Shown in pieces: positions 50,068-60,758 of a stretch of DNA of 64,000 nucleotides; within the stretch, counting starts at the first letter, position 1, and each line of letters opens with the position of its first letter. The notes beneath the pieces are model-generated. The model made no database searches and was not told where the DNA came from. It saw only the letters and a list, made by a program, of their open reading frames with translations. The stretch is taken from the NCBI GenBank assembly GCA_004794785.1, contig SJOL01008692.1, positions 1,246,868-1,310,867 of the forward strand, in the 5' to 3' direction. Origin of the DNA: Opisthorchis felineus. Its lineage: Eukaryota; Platyhelminthes; Trematoda; Opisthorchiida; Opisthorchiidae. The position numbers and the translations under genes are program-made.

Positions 50068-50733
50068 TTACTGAAGGCCGTACTTTTGTGCTACAGTGAG
50101 AAAACGCTGGAGGTTTCGATCGTGCTCTTCTTGATTCTTTCCACAAATGGTGACATTATCCACATACGCATATGTCCCGCTAAGTTTTTCAGCGCGTATT
50201 ATGTCATCCATTACCCTTTGAAAACACGCTACTCCATTCGTTACTCCGAAGGGTATTCGACGGAACTGATAAAAATTGTTGCAAGCCTCAAAAGCCGTGT
50301 AGATTCTGTCACTTTCCTTATTGGGTATTTGATAATACGCACTTTCAAGATCAAGCGTGCTGAAAATACGATATTGAGCTATTTTACTGCTCATATCTTC
50401 AAGTCTGGGGAGCGGATACGTGTCCAGTTGCGTGAATCGGTTTATAGTTTGACTATGGTCAACCATCATTCGTTTCCTCTGTCGTTCATTTGTCGTGACG
50501 AGCACTTGCGCTCTCCATGGGGACTTTGAGGGTTCAATGATTTGTTGGTCAAGTAAACGCTTTACTTCAGAAGCAATGAAGGTCTGGTCGTCTGCAGAAT
50601 GTCGTCTGGACTTTATGACGATGGGCTTACACCTCGGATCAAGATGCTCAAACAAAGTGAGAGGTTCGATTTTGGCAGCAATTAGACCACAGAGCGAGAA
50701 AGAAGGTTTATCACCGTTGAATGATATTTCCAA
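50068..50733 (-). pseudogene. gypsy reverse transcriptase
   Basis: Open for 221 codons. Motifs in order: EVKRLLDQQIIEPSKSPW, LDTYPLPRLEDM, FSTLDLESAYYQIP (motif A), FEACNNFYQFRRIPFGVTNG (motif B), and AYVDNVTICG at the active site (YVDN codons 50,155-50,166). The canonical second Asp is Asn; I recall related elements with the same variant, so this alone need not mean inactivity. A TAA follows KYGLQ. In-frame sequence beyond it still reads LRLLGYEITEGIIKPDPERF, the start of the thumb/connection, up to about 49,965, where a deletion begins. Confidence 0.9.
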
Positions 50734-50811
50734 GGATTTGTGAGGCTTAAGAAAATCATGTCCTGGCAGAATATCCGCACAGAGGTCACGTAGTACTGGA
50801 AACTTGAAAGA

Positions 50812-51850
50812 GGGTTACTTGTTTTGTTTGTGTTGCAACGTTAAGAAACAATGTCCAAGAGTAAAACTTTTGTGCTGGATGGATGCCAAAGTGACCTCAG
50901 ATTACGATGGTAGTACAGACCACTTGTTACGACGGACTACGTTTTCGGAAATGAAACTTTCTGAGCTACCAGTTTCAACAAGAGCTCGAAGCGGGACGCC
51001 GTTGGCTTTCACATCGGTGACTGCTTCTTTGAGACACTCAAGAGCTGCTGCAGTGACGCAAGATAGTGCACTTGAAACAGATGAGGTGTTCCTCGGACCA
51101 GTAGTGGATCTGCATACCTTTTGAAAATGCCCTTTCTTTCCACAGTTTTTTGCAGGTCGCATCTTTAGTGGGGCATTTATAACGCGGGTGACGAGCATAG
51201 TCACAGAAGAAACATGAAGACCCCATACTAGCAGCAGTCGTCTGTTCATGCAATCATGCCTGAGAACGTGGGGACTTTGGCGGGTCGTTCGATACGGTAG
51301 CACAGGGGAGTTCATTGTTCGGCAAAAACGACAGCGACTGTTTTTGCGCTAGTCTGAGGGATTTTGCATGGTCGTAGGCAGTTTTAAAATCCAGCGACTT
51401 ATGTTCCAGCAGTCTCTGGCGTATAGTATTCGAACAAAGTCCACTAATAAATGCGTCTCATAACGCTTCATCGCTATGTTGTTCCGCACTGACAGCCGTA
51501 AAGCGGCAATCTGGCAACAAACTGCGAGGCTTTTGCACAAACTGATCAAGGTTCTGAGCTTCGTCCTACTTACAAGTGTTCAAAAGATGCCGGGCAAAAA
51601 TTTCATTTTTCGGCTGTACATAAGTTTATCGCAGGGTTGCGACAGCTGATTTATAGTCTTTGCAGTCTTTGATGAATCGGTAAACACTAACAGCAACGTA
51701 ATTGAACAAGGTTTTCAGTTTACCCGGTGAATGAGAAGCAACTGACTCTAGGAAGTTCGTGAAAGCACAAAACCAATGCTCCCAGGTATCTGCCGCGTCT
51801 TGAGTATTGGGATCGGTGTCGAATCCTTCAGGACGTAGGAATCGATCCAT
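50812..51850 (-). pseudogene. gypsy gag-protease region, frameshifted
   Basis: Starts with MDRFLRPEGFDTDP (51,850) and runs through a Gag core with stops; later blocks include LLEHKSLDFKTAYDHAKSL. Two CCHC knuckles follow: CFFCDYARHPRYKC and CKNCGKKGHFQKVC (C-x2-C-x4-H-x4-C each). They lie in different frames, so a frameshift near 51,150 separates them. The protease active site reads ALVETGSSESFIS, with ETGS where D-[ST]-G is usual. Further on, PVLRDLCADILPGHDFL is the second conserved protease block. A stop near 50,820 interrupts the link to the polymerase. Confidence 0.85.
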
Positions 51851-51880
51851 TATTCGAAGAAAATTTTTGGATAAATAAAT

Positions 51881-52041
51881 TGTGTTTGACTAGGGATGGA
51901 GTGCAACGATAATCAGAATAAGAATGGAAAAGACTGAGGGCCCGGAAGCTAGGCTTTATTCATCCAAAACTTTGACACTGAGAACTGAAACGAAAAAAGG
52001 TGATTTAACAGTGAACGATGAGACGTTTGAAAAACAGAACA
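51881..52041 (-). repeat. 5' LTR of the gypsy element
   Basis: 161 bp, TGTGTTTGAC to AACAGAACA on the plus strand, same length as its partner. The 5-bp duplication GTCGT follows it at 52,042-52,046, where the RTE endonuclease frame resumes. Confidence 0.95.
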
Positions 52042-52046
52042 GTCGT

Positions 52047-55000
52047 GTCTCCGAAACACGCACACAAGACCCTACTGTGGTCGTGGTGCTCAAGCCGCTT
52101 AGGACGAGCCCAGATGTTCCACATTTCACTCCTCGGGTATCCGGTGATCCTGACGCAGTGGCTCGTGGTATCTACGGTGTAGGAGTTGCACTCAGCCCCA
52201 AGGCTGAAAGCGCCTTACTGGACTGGATCCCAGTATACAGTCGCCTTTGTGCTGTGCGGTTGTCTGGCTCAATTAAGATCAATGCAGGTCGATGCGGTTA
52301 ACGGTGTTTATTTGTCGTATCGGTATACGCCCCGACAGATAGCAGTTCTGAGACTGAGAAGGACGGGTTTTATCAAGATCTGTTACGATTGCTTCGTTCA
52401 ACAAGAAGGAGGGATATAGTGATCCTGGCGGGTGATATTAATGCCCAATTTGGACAGCTAAGTCCGGAAGCAGCACATTTAGGTGATAGACTTGAAGTCG
52501 GTGCTCAGTGTACGGATAATGGGGAGTGGCTTCTTCAACTGTATGCAGATCGTCGTCTGTTGCTGACCAGTACGAGCTTCCAACACAAACGCTCACACTA
52601 CGTTACTTGGAGGCCACCTACCGCAAGACAGTCGTGGACTCAGTTGGACCGTATGACTATCAGTTACCGACGAAGAGCCTCAGTTAAGGATTGCCGTTCC
52701 TTCTGGGGTACGCAACTTGACTCTGACCACGCCATCGTGCGGGCCCACTTAGCAGTCCGCTTTCCGGCAGCACGCTGCTTGCCGAAAGAGAGCAGCTTCG
52801 TTCATGAACTTCGACAAGTTTCGGTAGCTTAAGAGTATAGAGCTAGAAAGCTTTCTAGCTTTAGCTTCTAGAAAGCTGGCTAGAAAGCTACTGGAAACGC
52901 ACAGTCATGTGGACGACGAAGACTGCTTGGAGGATGAATGGAGGCGAGTTAAAGAAGCAATGCTCTCAGCTTTCAAAACTGTTTGTCCAGCCAATCTGAC
53001 TCAACTCAATGAACACTGGATATCTTCGAGATCAGCAGATCTTATTGCTGTCAGAAAGTCCATACCAGCAACTAGCGACTTTGATGGCGCACGCAGATCC
53101 CTCAAACACCGAATAATCAGGGGCTTGAAGAATGACAGAGAACGCTGGTAGATATCGAAGGCCCAGGAGATGGAGAAGGCCTTCGCTGCAGGCAACAGCC
53201 GCGCCCTGTTTCAACTGATTCGATCAACGGGTCAAAAGAAGGCAGGTGTCAGGGAGACAATATGCGAAAAAGACGGAACAGCAATTCACTCCCTCAATCT
53301 CCGTCTTGAACGGTGGGCTGGGCACTTCAAAGAACAGTTCACCTGGTCTCCTTCAACACAACCGCTGGAAGAACCAAGCGGATTTGAATGGATTATTGAC
53401 ACCAATCCACCATCAGCAACCGAAATCCAGGATGATATATCAATTCTGAAGCGCGATAAGGCATCTGGCCCGGATGTTCTGCACCATGCACTCTTCAAAG
53501 AAACTGGCGAGGTCCTGGTGAACAGTTTGACAATTACACTCCAAAAGATTTGGAAAGGAAAGAGAATACCAGCCGAATGAAGCTCCTCGACGGTCATCCC
53601 AGTCTTCAAAAAGGGCGCAAGAACATCATGCGAAACCACCGTGGTATCAGTCTGGTATCCGTCGCATGTAAGGAGCTCTCTGGCATTATTTTGCGCAGGT
53701 TGGTGGATTATCGGGAGAGGGATTCGTGAGAATCAAGCTGGGTTTCGACCTGGCCGAAGATGCATCGACCATATCTTTGCCTTGAGACAAATTCTTGAAC
53801 AGCGCCACTCCTTCAGACGTCCCACGTTGGTCCTTTTTCTGGATTTGAAAGCTGCTTTAGATTCGGTCGATCGTCAGCAACTTTGGCAGTGTCTGACGAT
53901 CAAAGGTGTCCCTTCCAAATTTCTATCCCTTATGAGGGCTCTGTATGCGAACTCCTGTTGGCGCGTACAAGTATACCGGAAGCTCTCGCCTGAATTCATC
54001 ACGTCCAGTGGTGTAAGACAAGGCTGTCCTCTTTCACCTTTTCTCTTCAACTTTGTTATTGATATGCTGCTTGAAATTTATCTGCCTGCCTCTGAAACCT
54101 CGGTAGTCGAAATGCTCCCGGGACGTCCCCTCACAGACCTTGGGTATGCAGAGGATATTGCTCTCCTTGGTTCGGATCCTTCCCAAATGCAAACGATTTT
54201 AAATAACCTAAATAACTCTGCCGCACGGTTTGGCGTGCGATTCACACCTGTACATTGTAAAGTGCTGCTACAAGACTCGGTGAGATCAAACCCACACCTC
54301 ATGCTCGCAGGCGAGCCAATCAACGTGGTAGATAAATTTGTTTACCTGGGCAGCTGTATAAGTTCCGGTGGACTGGCTGGATATGAGATTACTTCTCGAA
54401 TCGGGAAGGCCAGGGCAGCTTTTGCCAACCTCCGACACCTATGGCGCTGACGTGACGTCAGTTTGTCTGTCAAGGGAAGAGTTTACACTGCGATGGTGCG
54501 ATTCATACTATTTAATGGATTAGAAACGTGGCCCCTACGCGCAGAGGACATACGGAATATGTCAGTGTTTGACCATCGGTATCTCCGAAGACTTAGTCAG
54601 GTCTGGTGGGAACATCGGATTAGCAATGCTGAGGTACGTCAGATGGTCTTTGGAAGAAGGAACTCTCCCGCGATAGATGAATTACTCACGCTTCATAGGC
54701 TGCTCTGGTTAGGACATGTACTTCGCGTGCCAGAAGACCGTTTGCCTCACAGAGCTTTTTTCCCCAGCCCTGCGCTGAGTGGAAGCGACCGAGAGGTGGA
54801 CAGTGTATGACCTGGCAACGAAGTACGAAAACACTAACCGGTAAACTTAATCGGGTGGGCAACTGCCGCCTCCCTGGATGGGGATCCCAGGACTCAAATC
54901 ACCAGTGGTTATCGACATTGGCAGAAATGGTCCAACCGCAAGTGGCGCTCGTGCATCGAAGCTACCGCCTTCAATGCGTAGCTACCCAATTTCCAAACAA

Positions 55001-55137
55001 ATTGAACATGCCTTCGCCTCCAATGCTTGGTTGTATGTCCCACATTCCCGTTTTCCGGTGATCGAACCTAGCAGTTGAAACCAATGTACCTATGGTACAT
55101 GGTTTATAGTTGATAAATTGAAATTGAATTGAATTGG
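52047..55137 (+). mobile_element. RTE-like LINE copy B: endonuclease, reverse transcriptase, 3' end
   Basis: Continues the frame interrupted at 48,763 (SETRTQDP). Endonuclease: GVGVALSPKAE, a TAA, CLFVVSVYAPTDSSS, ILAGDINAQFGQLS, TWRPP, and SWTQLDRMTISYR with DSDHAIV. Reverse transcriptase: ILKRDKASGPD, VIPVFKKGAR, a frameshift near 53,640, [54 protein letters not shown], then YAED (54,145-54,156) instead of YADD. C-terminus: [16 protein letters not shown], a TGA, ETWPLRAED and LLWLGHVLRVP, with a last segment (MTWQRSTKTL) in another frame. The 3' end is a run of TTGAAATTGAATTGAATTG. It differs clearly from copy A and is a separate RTE subfamily. It is inactive. Confidence 0.9.
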
Positions 55138-55225
55138 CCTTCTTTGCTTTGTCTGATTGAGATAACGTTAAAGCAACGGTGGTAGAAATATGATTGCTGT
55201 TTCGTAAATCCGTGAAAACTGCTCA

Positions 55226-55639
55226 TCACGATGTATAATCATAGCAGACCTGAGAGACTGCAGCCACAGACCTTCTGATCAGCAAACCAATCGTCCCACC
55301 ACTGTGGAGCCGTATATCAGCTGATGGGCTCGTTGCTTCTGAGGTGACAGCTAGGATAGTAACATTAAGGGGCAATAAGACGACAGGCGTATAGCACTTT
55401 ATTTCGGGCCGTAATTCTTTATGGATACAAAATCTGGACTGTTCGCGTTGTAGATATCCAACCTCCGTCGGCATTCGGTCATCGTTGATTATGGAGCATC
55501 TGTCACATTTGGTGGCAGCCACGTTTGAGCAGTGCCATGGGTACGTCAACGGGTCATTACCCAATAACAAGACGATGTGTTTATCGAGTTTTTTACTGAA
55601 TAGAATCTGCGTTGGCCTGGACACATCCCAAAAGTACAT
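55226..55639 (-). CDS. unassigned open frame between two LINEs
   Basis: 138 codons without a stop on the minus strand. The composition is protein-like (CSNVAATKCDRCSI, Cys-rich, then hydrophobic LPLNVTILAVTSE), but I recognise no family and see no convincing splice sites or start context. It may be a relic of another mobile element or chance. Low confidence that it is a gene. Confidence 0.15.
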   Translation of the reverse strand: MYFWDVSRPTQILFSKKLDKHIVLLLGNDPLTYPWHCSNVAATKCDRCSIINDDRMPTEVGYLQREQSRFCIHKELRPEIKCYTPVVLLPLNVTILAVTSEATSPSADIRLHSGGTIGLLIRRSVAAVSQVCYDYTS

Positions 55640-55959
55640 CCTAACGAGCTTTCTAGACGTGCGTTGTTTACTTCGGCGTGATCTTGGTGGATGAATTTTT
55701 TTGGGGGGGAGAAGGGGGCAACGAAGGAAGTAAAATTTGGTGTATTAAAAGGTGCAATGATAAACCGTCGACAGTGGTGAACTCACTGTTCGCAGGACGC
55801 GATCCGAAGGACACCAGGTGTTTGTGACCGGAGGCTTCGTCAGGTAGGGATCAAGATCGCACACTGCTATTTTTTCACTGACTGATGTTAACCCGACTCC
55901 ATTTGTGTTATTTACATATCTTACAAACCCGTGCCTTTTTGCTTGGTCCATTGGCTCTT

Positions 55960-58748
55960 CAGATGTCTGTTTATCGTGTCTGCTTACGCTCCAACTGACT
56001 GTAGCTCCGACGCCGTCAAAGACGGGTTTTATGGCGCCCTGAATGCCCTCTTGCGGCGAGCTAAAAGCTGAGAAATCGTGGTGGTTGTCGGAGGTATGAA
56101 TGCACAAGTGGGCAGGCTTAGCGTATCTGAGACTCACTTAGGAGGTCGACATGGATTGGACTCGGTACGTACGGACAATAGTGAACGATTACTTCAGCTG
56201 TGTGCTGATCGCAAGCTGTTTTTATGCAGTAATAACTTCCGAAATAGCCGAAGTCGTCTGGCCACATGGTGTTTTCCTACGGCATGCCGGCCACCAACTC
56301 AAATCGATCACATTGCCATCAGTTACCGATGGCGCAGATCAATACTTGACTGCCGGTCGTTTTGGAACACTTGTGGATTCCGACCGCGCACTCGTCCGGA
56401 GTCGCTTCTTCCTACGTTTTCCAGGGTGCGGACAAATCGCTTGGCAACTGGGAGACTGGCAGATCCGGAAGTTAGACAAACTTGCCAGAATTGTCTGCTA
56501 GATTCTCTTCCAAATGCTTTGCCATCAGATGTGAACTCACAATTGGACGAGATTGCCACCTCTTTGCATAGTGCTGGGAATTTTGCCTGTGGCACGGCAC
56601 CACCAGGCGCACTCAAGCACTGGATATCAGACCGAACGGTGGCACTGCTTAAATTTCGAAGAAATATCCCAGCCGGTCCCGAACATAAATTGATGCGACG
56701 AATCATCAGACGTCAAGTGAAAGTGAGCATGCGAGCCGACCGTGAAGTGTGGTGGACACAGAAAGCCGGTAATGCCCGAAGATTATTTCAGTTGATCCGT
56801 GCGACCGGTCCCCGGAAACCACCTGTGAGCGAAACCATCAAGGATCGGAATGGAGTGACCATATCGAATAAAGAAGAACGCCTCGATCGGTGGGCCGAAT
56901 ACTTCGAACAACAATTGTCATGGCCACCAGCTGGCACTCATCTGGATCCCACAGGTGACGTAGAACCTTGGACGGTGAACGTGGAACCGCCTACGGCATC
57001 GGAGATTTATGACTGCATATGTTCTCTCAAGCGCCACCGAGCCTCTGGTCCGGATGACCTCCCACCCGCATTGTTCAAAGATGGGGGTGAAGTCCTCAGT
57101 CAGCGCTTGTCTGATCTGTTCGCTTGCATTTGGGAAAAGGAGTCTGTCCCAGACAACTGGGGAGAGTCGGTGATAGTGCCCATTTTCAAAAAAGGGGCTC
57201 GTAGTGAGTGTGGCAACCACAGGGGGATCAGCTTGACCCCGGTCGTAACGAGACTGTTGGCGTCACTCGTGCTTCGTCGCCTTACGGTGGCTCGTGAAAC
57301 ACTGACTCGAGAGCAGCAAGCGGGATTCCGGCCTGGTAGGGGTTGCGTTGACCAAATCTTCACACTTCGTCAGGTGCTAGAACAACGCCATACGTATAAG
57401 CGACCCACGATTCTAGTATTCCTGGATTTCCAAGGCGCATTCGACTCGGTTGACCGGTCTGTTCTTCTTGACACGCTTGCCCACCAAGGAATGCCCCGGA
57501 AGTTTGTGAACATAATAAGCTCTTTGTATTCTCGGACTTCCGGACGTGTGAGAGTATACGGCGAGCTCTCCAAAAGCTTCCGTACACAAAGCGGTGTCCG
57601 TCAGGGATGCCCACTCTCCCCTTTCCTATTTAATTTCGTGATCGATGAGATAATGAGACGAACGCTGGAAGGTCTCCAAAACCCCGGTGTTCAGATAGCC
57701 TGTGACGAAAACCTTGTCGATCTGGAATATGCAGACGACATCGTTCTCATCTTCGAAGAGGAGGAGAGGGCGCAGGTGTTTTTGGATGAACTGACCAAAG
57801 TCATCCCGTCCTTTGGTATGCACTTTGCACCCACAAAGTGTAAGGTCATGCTGCTGGACATGCAGTCACTGAACACGCCACTTACAATCCAGGGAGAGGC
57901 ACTGGAAGTTGTGGAGCGTTTTACGTACCTGGGTAGTTGTATTAGTTCTGATGGTAGTGTGACAGACGAGGTCAATGCACGAATCTGCAAGGCACGGGTC
58001 GCGTTTGCTAATTTGAGGCACCTATGGCGTCAAAGTGGTGTATCCCTGAAACTCAAGGGACGTGTTTATCAAGCTACAGTGCGGGCTGTTTTGTTGTATG
58101 GCTGTGAGACCTGGCCTGTTCGAGCAGCGGAACTGAGACATCTTCAGGTGTTTGACAATCGTTGTCTCAGGACCATAGCTCGTGTGGGTTGGTGTCGGCG
58201 AATCCGTAACGAGGCAGTTAGAAAGCGAGTTTTTGGTTGTGCAACGGGTACTTCCATTGAAGAATGTGTCCAGCACCAGAAGTTGCGTTGGTTGGGACAT
58301 GTGTTGCGTATGCCGAACCATCATTTGCGAAGAGAGGGCTGTTTTTCATGCCCAACTCAGAGTGGTGAAAGCAGAGAGGTGGCCAATCCTTGACCTGGCA
58401 GAAGAGTATGAAGGAGATGACGAAACGTTTGGGTGCTGTCAGTGCTACTCGCCTTCCAGGATTGGGACCGCGTGATCCCCACTGCGGCTGGTTGGAGACG
58501 CTGCAAGATATGGCTGCCAACCGATGTCGGTGGTGTTCTTGTTGTCAGTTTCTTTCCGGATTGCCTGAATGGGTGTTTGAAGGTGTAGTCACCCGGAATG
58601 ATTGAAGTAAGGTAGCGCTTAGTACCTTCACTGTCCATCTTTATTCTTTTCTTCACCATAAGGCTTTCAAATAAATCACGGTTGTACGGCAGCGAAGCAT
58701 CGGTGTTGAACACTGATGTCATACTGTCGATGATGTTGATGATGATGG
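55960..58748 (+). mobile_element. RTE-like LINE copy A, 5'-truncated, best preserved
   Basis: Starts within the endonuclease domain (CLFIVSAYAPTDCSSDA, about 55,970), so the N-terminal endonuclease half and 5' UTR are missing. One TGA at about 56,069 precedes a long open frame (56,078-58,393). The C-terminal segment continues in another frame at 58,390-58,605 ([33 protein letters not shown]). The 3' UTR has ATAAGGCTTTCAAATAAATC and GGTTGTACGGCAGCGAAGC and ends in a TGATGATG repeat. Two truncated tails of this family lie at 4.6 and 5.7 kb, and a decayed copy at 42.7-43.7 kb. Confidence 0.9.
56078..58393 (+). CDS. RTE-like endonuclease/reverse transcriptase, 771-codon open frame
   Basis: A LINE polyprotein copying element RNA into DNA at a nicked target. 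Rough positions: endonuclease end with [11 protein letters not shown] (7-17), [20 protein letters not shown] (about 70-90); linker; RT from [17 protein letters not shown] (315-330), [20 protein letters not shown] (about 365-384), [20 protein letters not shown] (about 417-436), motif [14 protein letters not shown] (about 448-460), [19 protein letters not shown] (about 507-525), YADD (551-554, complete), [45 protein letters not shown] (about 737-746). All RT catalytic aspartates are present. The listed start is a non-ATG codon just after an in-frame TGA, so it is a fragment of a longer frame, not a true start. A frameshift near 58,340 moves the last 60-70 residues out of frame. There is no host function. 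Confidence 0.9.
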   Translation: MVVVGGMNAQVGRLSVSETHLGGRHGLDSVRTDNSERLLQLCADRKLFLCSNNFRNSRSRLATWCFPTACRPPTQIDHIAISYRWRRSILDCRSFWNTCGFRPRTRPESLLPTFSRVRTNRLATGRLADPEVRQTCQNCLLDSLPNALPSDVNSQLDEIATSLHSAGNFACGTAPPGALKHWISDRTVALLKFRRNIPAGPEHKLMRRIIRRQVKVSMRADREVWWTQKAGNARRLFQLIRATGPRKPPVSETIKDRNGVTISNKEERLDRWAEYFEQQLSWPPAGTHLDPTGDVEPWTVNVEPPTASEIYDCICSLKRHRASGPDDLPPALFKDGGEVLSQRLSDLFACIWEKESVPDNWGESVIVPIFKKGARSECGNHRGISLTPVVTRLLASLVLRRLTVARETLTREQQAGFRPGRGCVDQIFTLRQVLEQRHTYKRPTILVFLDFQGAFDSVDRSVLLDTLAHQGMPRKFVNIISSLYSRTSGRVRVYGELSKSFRTQSGVRQGCPLSPFLFNFVIDEIMRRTLEGLQNPGVQIACDENLVDLEYADDIVLIFEEEERAQVFLDELTKVIPSFGMHFAPTKCKVMLLDMQSLNTPLTIQGEALEVVERFTYLGSCISSDGSVTDEVNARICKARVAFANLRHLWRQSGVSLKLKGRVYQATVRAVLLYGCETWPVRAAELRHLQVFDNRCLRTIARVGWCRRIRNEAVRKRVFGCATGTSIEECVQHQKLRWLGHVLRMPNHHLRREGCFSCPTQSGESREVANP

Positions 58749-59037
58749 CTCTTCAGAACCAGTGCCATTTAACACGAACGTCAGTGCTGCGACAAATCAA
58801 GTCACCTATTGAAATTCCTCTGGGCTAACGCGTCAAACGACAGCTGTCAGCGTTGTTAGAAGACCCCCTAGCGAAGACGACGTTCCACGCGAAGTGTATT
58901 AAACGTATTCATCAGTACCGCCCAAACTGCTTTTTCTTGTCTCATTTATGGGACACGATTATTTCTCGTTAATTGAGGCGCTTCTATTTTATCACCATTC
59001 CTAAAAATTCGACAGGTTGGTGGGTAGCAAATTTCAC

Positions 59038-59100
59038 AATCGTTCGGTTGTAACACCCTTTCGGTGCCTAGCTGCCATACCACCCGAAGGAAGCATAGTA
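59038..59100 (-). mobile_element. SINE 3' fragment
   Basis: ATCGTTCGGTTGTAACACCC and TTTCGGTGCCTAGCTGCCAT, then ACCACCCGAAGGAAGCA, match the SINE 3' third. Similarity fades after about 59,100. Confidence 0.8.
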
Positions 59101-59605
59101 CTGGCTCGGCGGTTTAGGTGCTTGTCTTGGTTCTGCTCAGTCACTCTGCAGGTGAGAGATGTATGCGTACTCGGTATAACCAATCAGAAGTGTGTCGACC
59201 AGTTATTCACTATGCTTCAAACACTAATTTCTACCCCCGTTATGTTTAACCATGAAATTTTAAGCGTCAGTTGTTTTCTGAACTTCAACCTTGAGATCAC
59301 CTCTTGCTTTTCTTCCAGGTCATTCTTTTTGGATCCTTGCATGCTTCCTTAGATCTCCATCTTCTGTTCAGAGATTGACTTGACCTTATCCGACGCAAAA
59401 GTTGAGCTGAGACATTTGTCATCCAAAGAGGGAAAACACATAAACCACGCATGCCGTCAGATACGCATGAAGGTCGTACGATTTTCGTCAGGTAAGATTA
59501 TCGGTTGGCTGTTCAATGTATTTTGTGTCGTTTGTTTGTGCTGTATACAAGTCCGAAGCAATTTGGTACATCAAAATGGAACGAGGGCCACTTCAGGACA
59601 TAGAG

Positions 59606-59787
59606 AACCCGAGATAACTTAGTGGTTAAGGCATGAATATACTAACCGGAAGGTCCGTGGCTCGAACCCGACCCCCTCATCTCGACTGCTTCTGTCTAGG
59701 CTTGGGCAACCTGATAGTAGCTCAGCCTTCGTGCTTCCTTCGGATGGTTTGGCAGCTAGGCACCGTAAGATTGTTACAACTGGAATG
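59606..59787 (+). mobile_element. tRNA-derived SINE with imperfect 16-bp target duplication
   Basis: GATAACTTAGTGGTTAAGGC (A box), GGCTCGAACCCG (B box), CTTCTGTCTAGGCTTGGGCA, TGCTTCCTTCGG, GGCAGCTAGGCACCG and TTGTTACAACTGGAA. ACTTCAGGACATAGAG at 59,590-59,605 and ACTTCCGAACATAGAG at 59,788-59,803 flank it (14 of 16 identical). Confidence 0.9.
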
Positions 59788-60619
59788 ACTTCCGAACATA
59801 GAGTTTGACTAGGGGCAAATGACGTACAACTAGAATAACTAAGCTGCCAGGCATTGAGGCGATGCATCGTCTTCATTGGTACCAACATCACTTTCAGACG
59901 CTAGTGCTTCTTTGCTGGTTAATTTGAAGAGAGACCTGTCCTGAACAAATGGTGGGCAGACAAGACTTAGTAGTTGATGTTCACAATACACTGTCATCTA
60001 GTGACTGAAATTTCATACCTTTCAGATAGAAGACAACTCTGGAAAAACGCTTCTTGTTTGAATTACAGTGGTATCCCAGTGAGCTAATAAGCATTAATTG
60101 CATGTCACCTGTAGCTTTTTATCTGTTTTTCACGTGTTGCTGACACCTAGGTTGGCACTCGCTACCTTTAGCCATACTGAAAGGTCTTCATTTTTGTACG
60201 ATACATCAAAGGCTTTATCAAATGCGTATCACTTCTTCATTCGAACCAGAACATGGGTCTGATTTACAATAGTAAGGAAATTCAGTCCGTCCGGCTTCGT
60301 GCTAGATGTTCGACGCATCTCACTGGGATAAATGAGATAAATCGCCCTCATAAAGCATCTGCTCTTCTGAAACTGTCCCTATAGCTTCGTCGTAGCATCT
60401 TGGAAAGTGAGGTTTGCCAGGTGAGTGTAGCTTAGCTTATCATTAGACTCACCAGCGACTGCATGAAGAATAGTTGGTAGATTGAGATGATGGTTCTGTT
60501 GAATGAATTTCCTCATTCTCTAATTTGGTTTTGCGAAGCCAAGGTGTATACCATGGAACAAAACAGGTGATAGTGGGCTGTGGCGAATACATTCAACTTA
60601 GTTACACCTTGGTAGATAG

Positions 60620-60758
60620 TCGTTCAGCTGTAACACCCTTTCGGTGCCTAGCTGCCATGCCACCCAAAGAAAGCACGAGGGCTGGGCTACCGCCAGGTTG
60701 CCCAAGCCTAGACAGGAGAAGTCGAGAGACAGAGGTCGGGTTCTAACCACTGAGTCAC
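60620..60758 (-). mobile_element. SINE with internal deletion between A and B boxes
   Basis: Well-preserved 3' two thirds (TCGTTCAGCTGTAACACCC through CCTAGACAGGAGAAGTCGAG). The minus-strand head then reads GTGACTCAGTGGTTAGAACC: the A box runs straight into the B box, losing about 40 bp of the tRNA-like part. Confidence 0.85.

Larger units (their letters stand above)
48764..52041 (-). mobile_element. Ty3/gypsy LTR retrotransposon (CsRn1/Kabuki-like) nested in RTE copy B
   Basis: A 3.28-kb element read on the minus strand and flanked by GTCGT at 48,759-48,763 and 52,042-52,046. It has two 161-bp LTRs. Order on the minus strand: Gag with zinc knuckles, aspartic protease, reverse transcriptase, and integrase with its C-terminal tail. 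The segment for the end of the RT, RNase H and the N-terminal zinc domain of integrase is missing. A purine tract (GCGGGGGGTGAA, minus strand) precedes the 3' LTR. No clear primer-binding site follows the 5' LTR (ATTTATTTATCC). Frameshifts, stops and the deletion make it nonautonomous. The family call rests on the integrase tail (PHERMF, PGPVLMRR, ECNPEYAYVKHPNG) and the FGVTNGVACFQR and YVDN motifs. Confidence 0.93.

Noticed and set aside
49924..50529. 201-codon plus-strand frame
   Set aside because: Antisense shadow of the gypsy reverse transcriptase on the minus strand.
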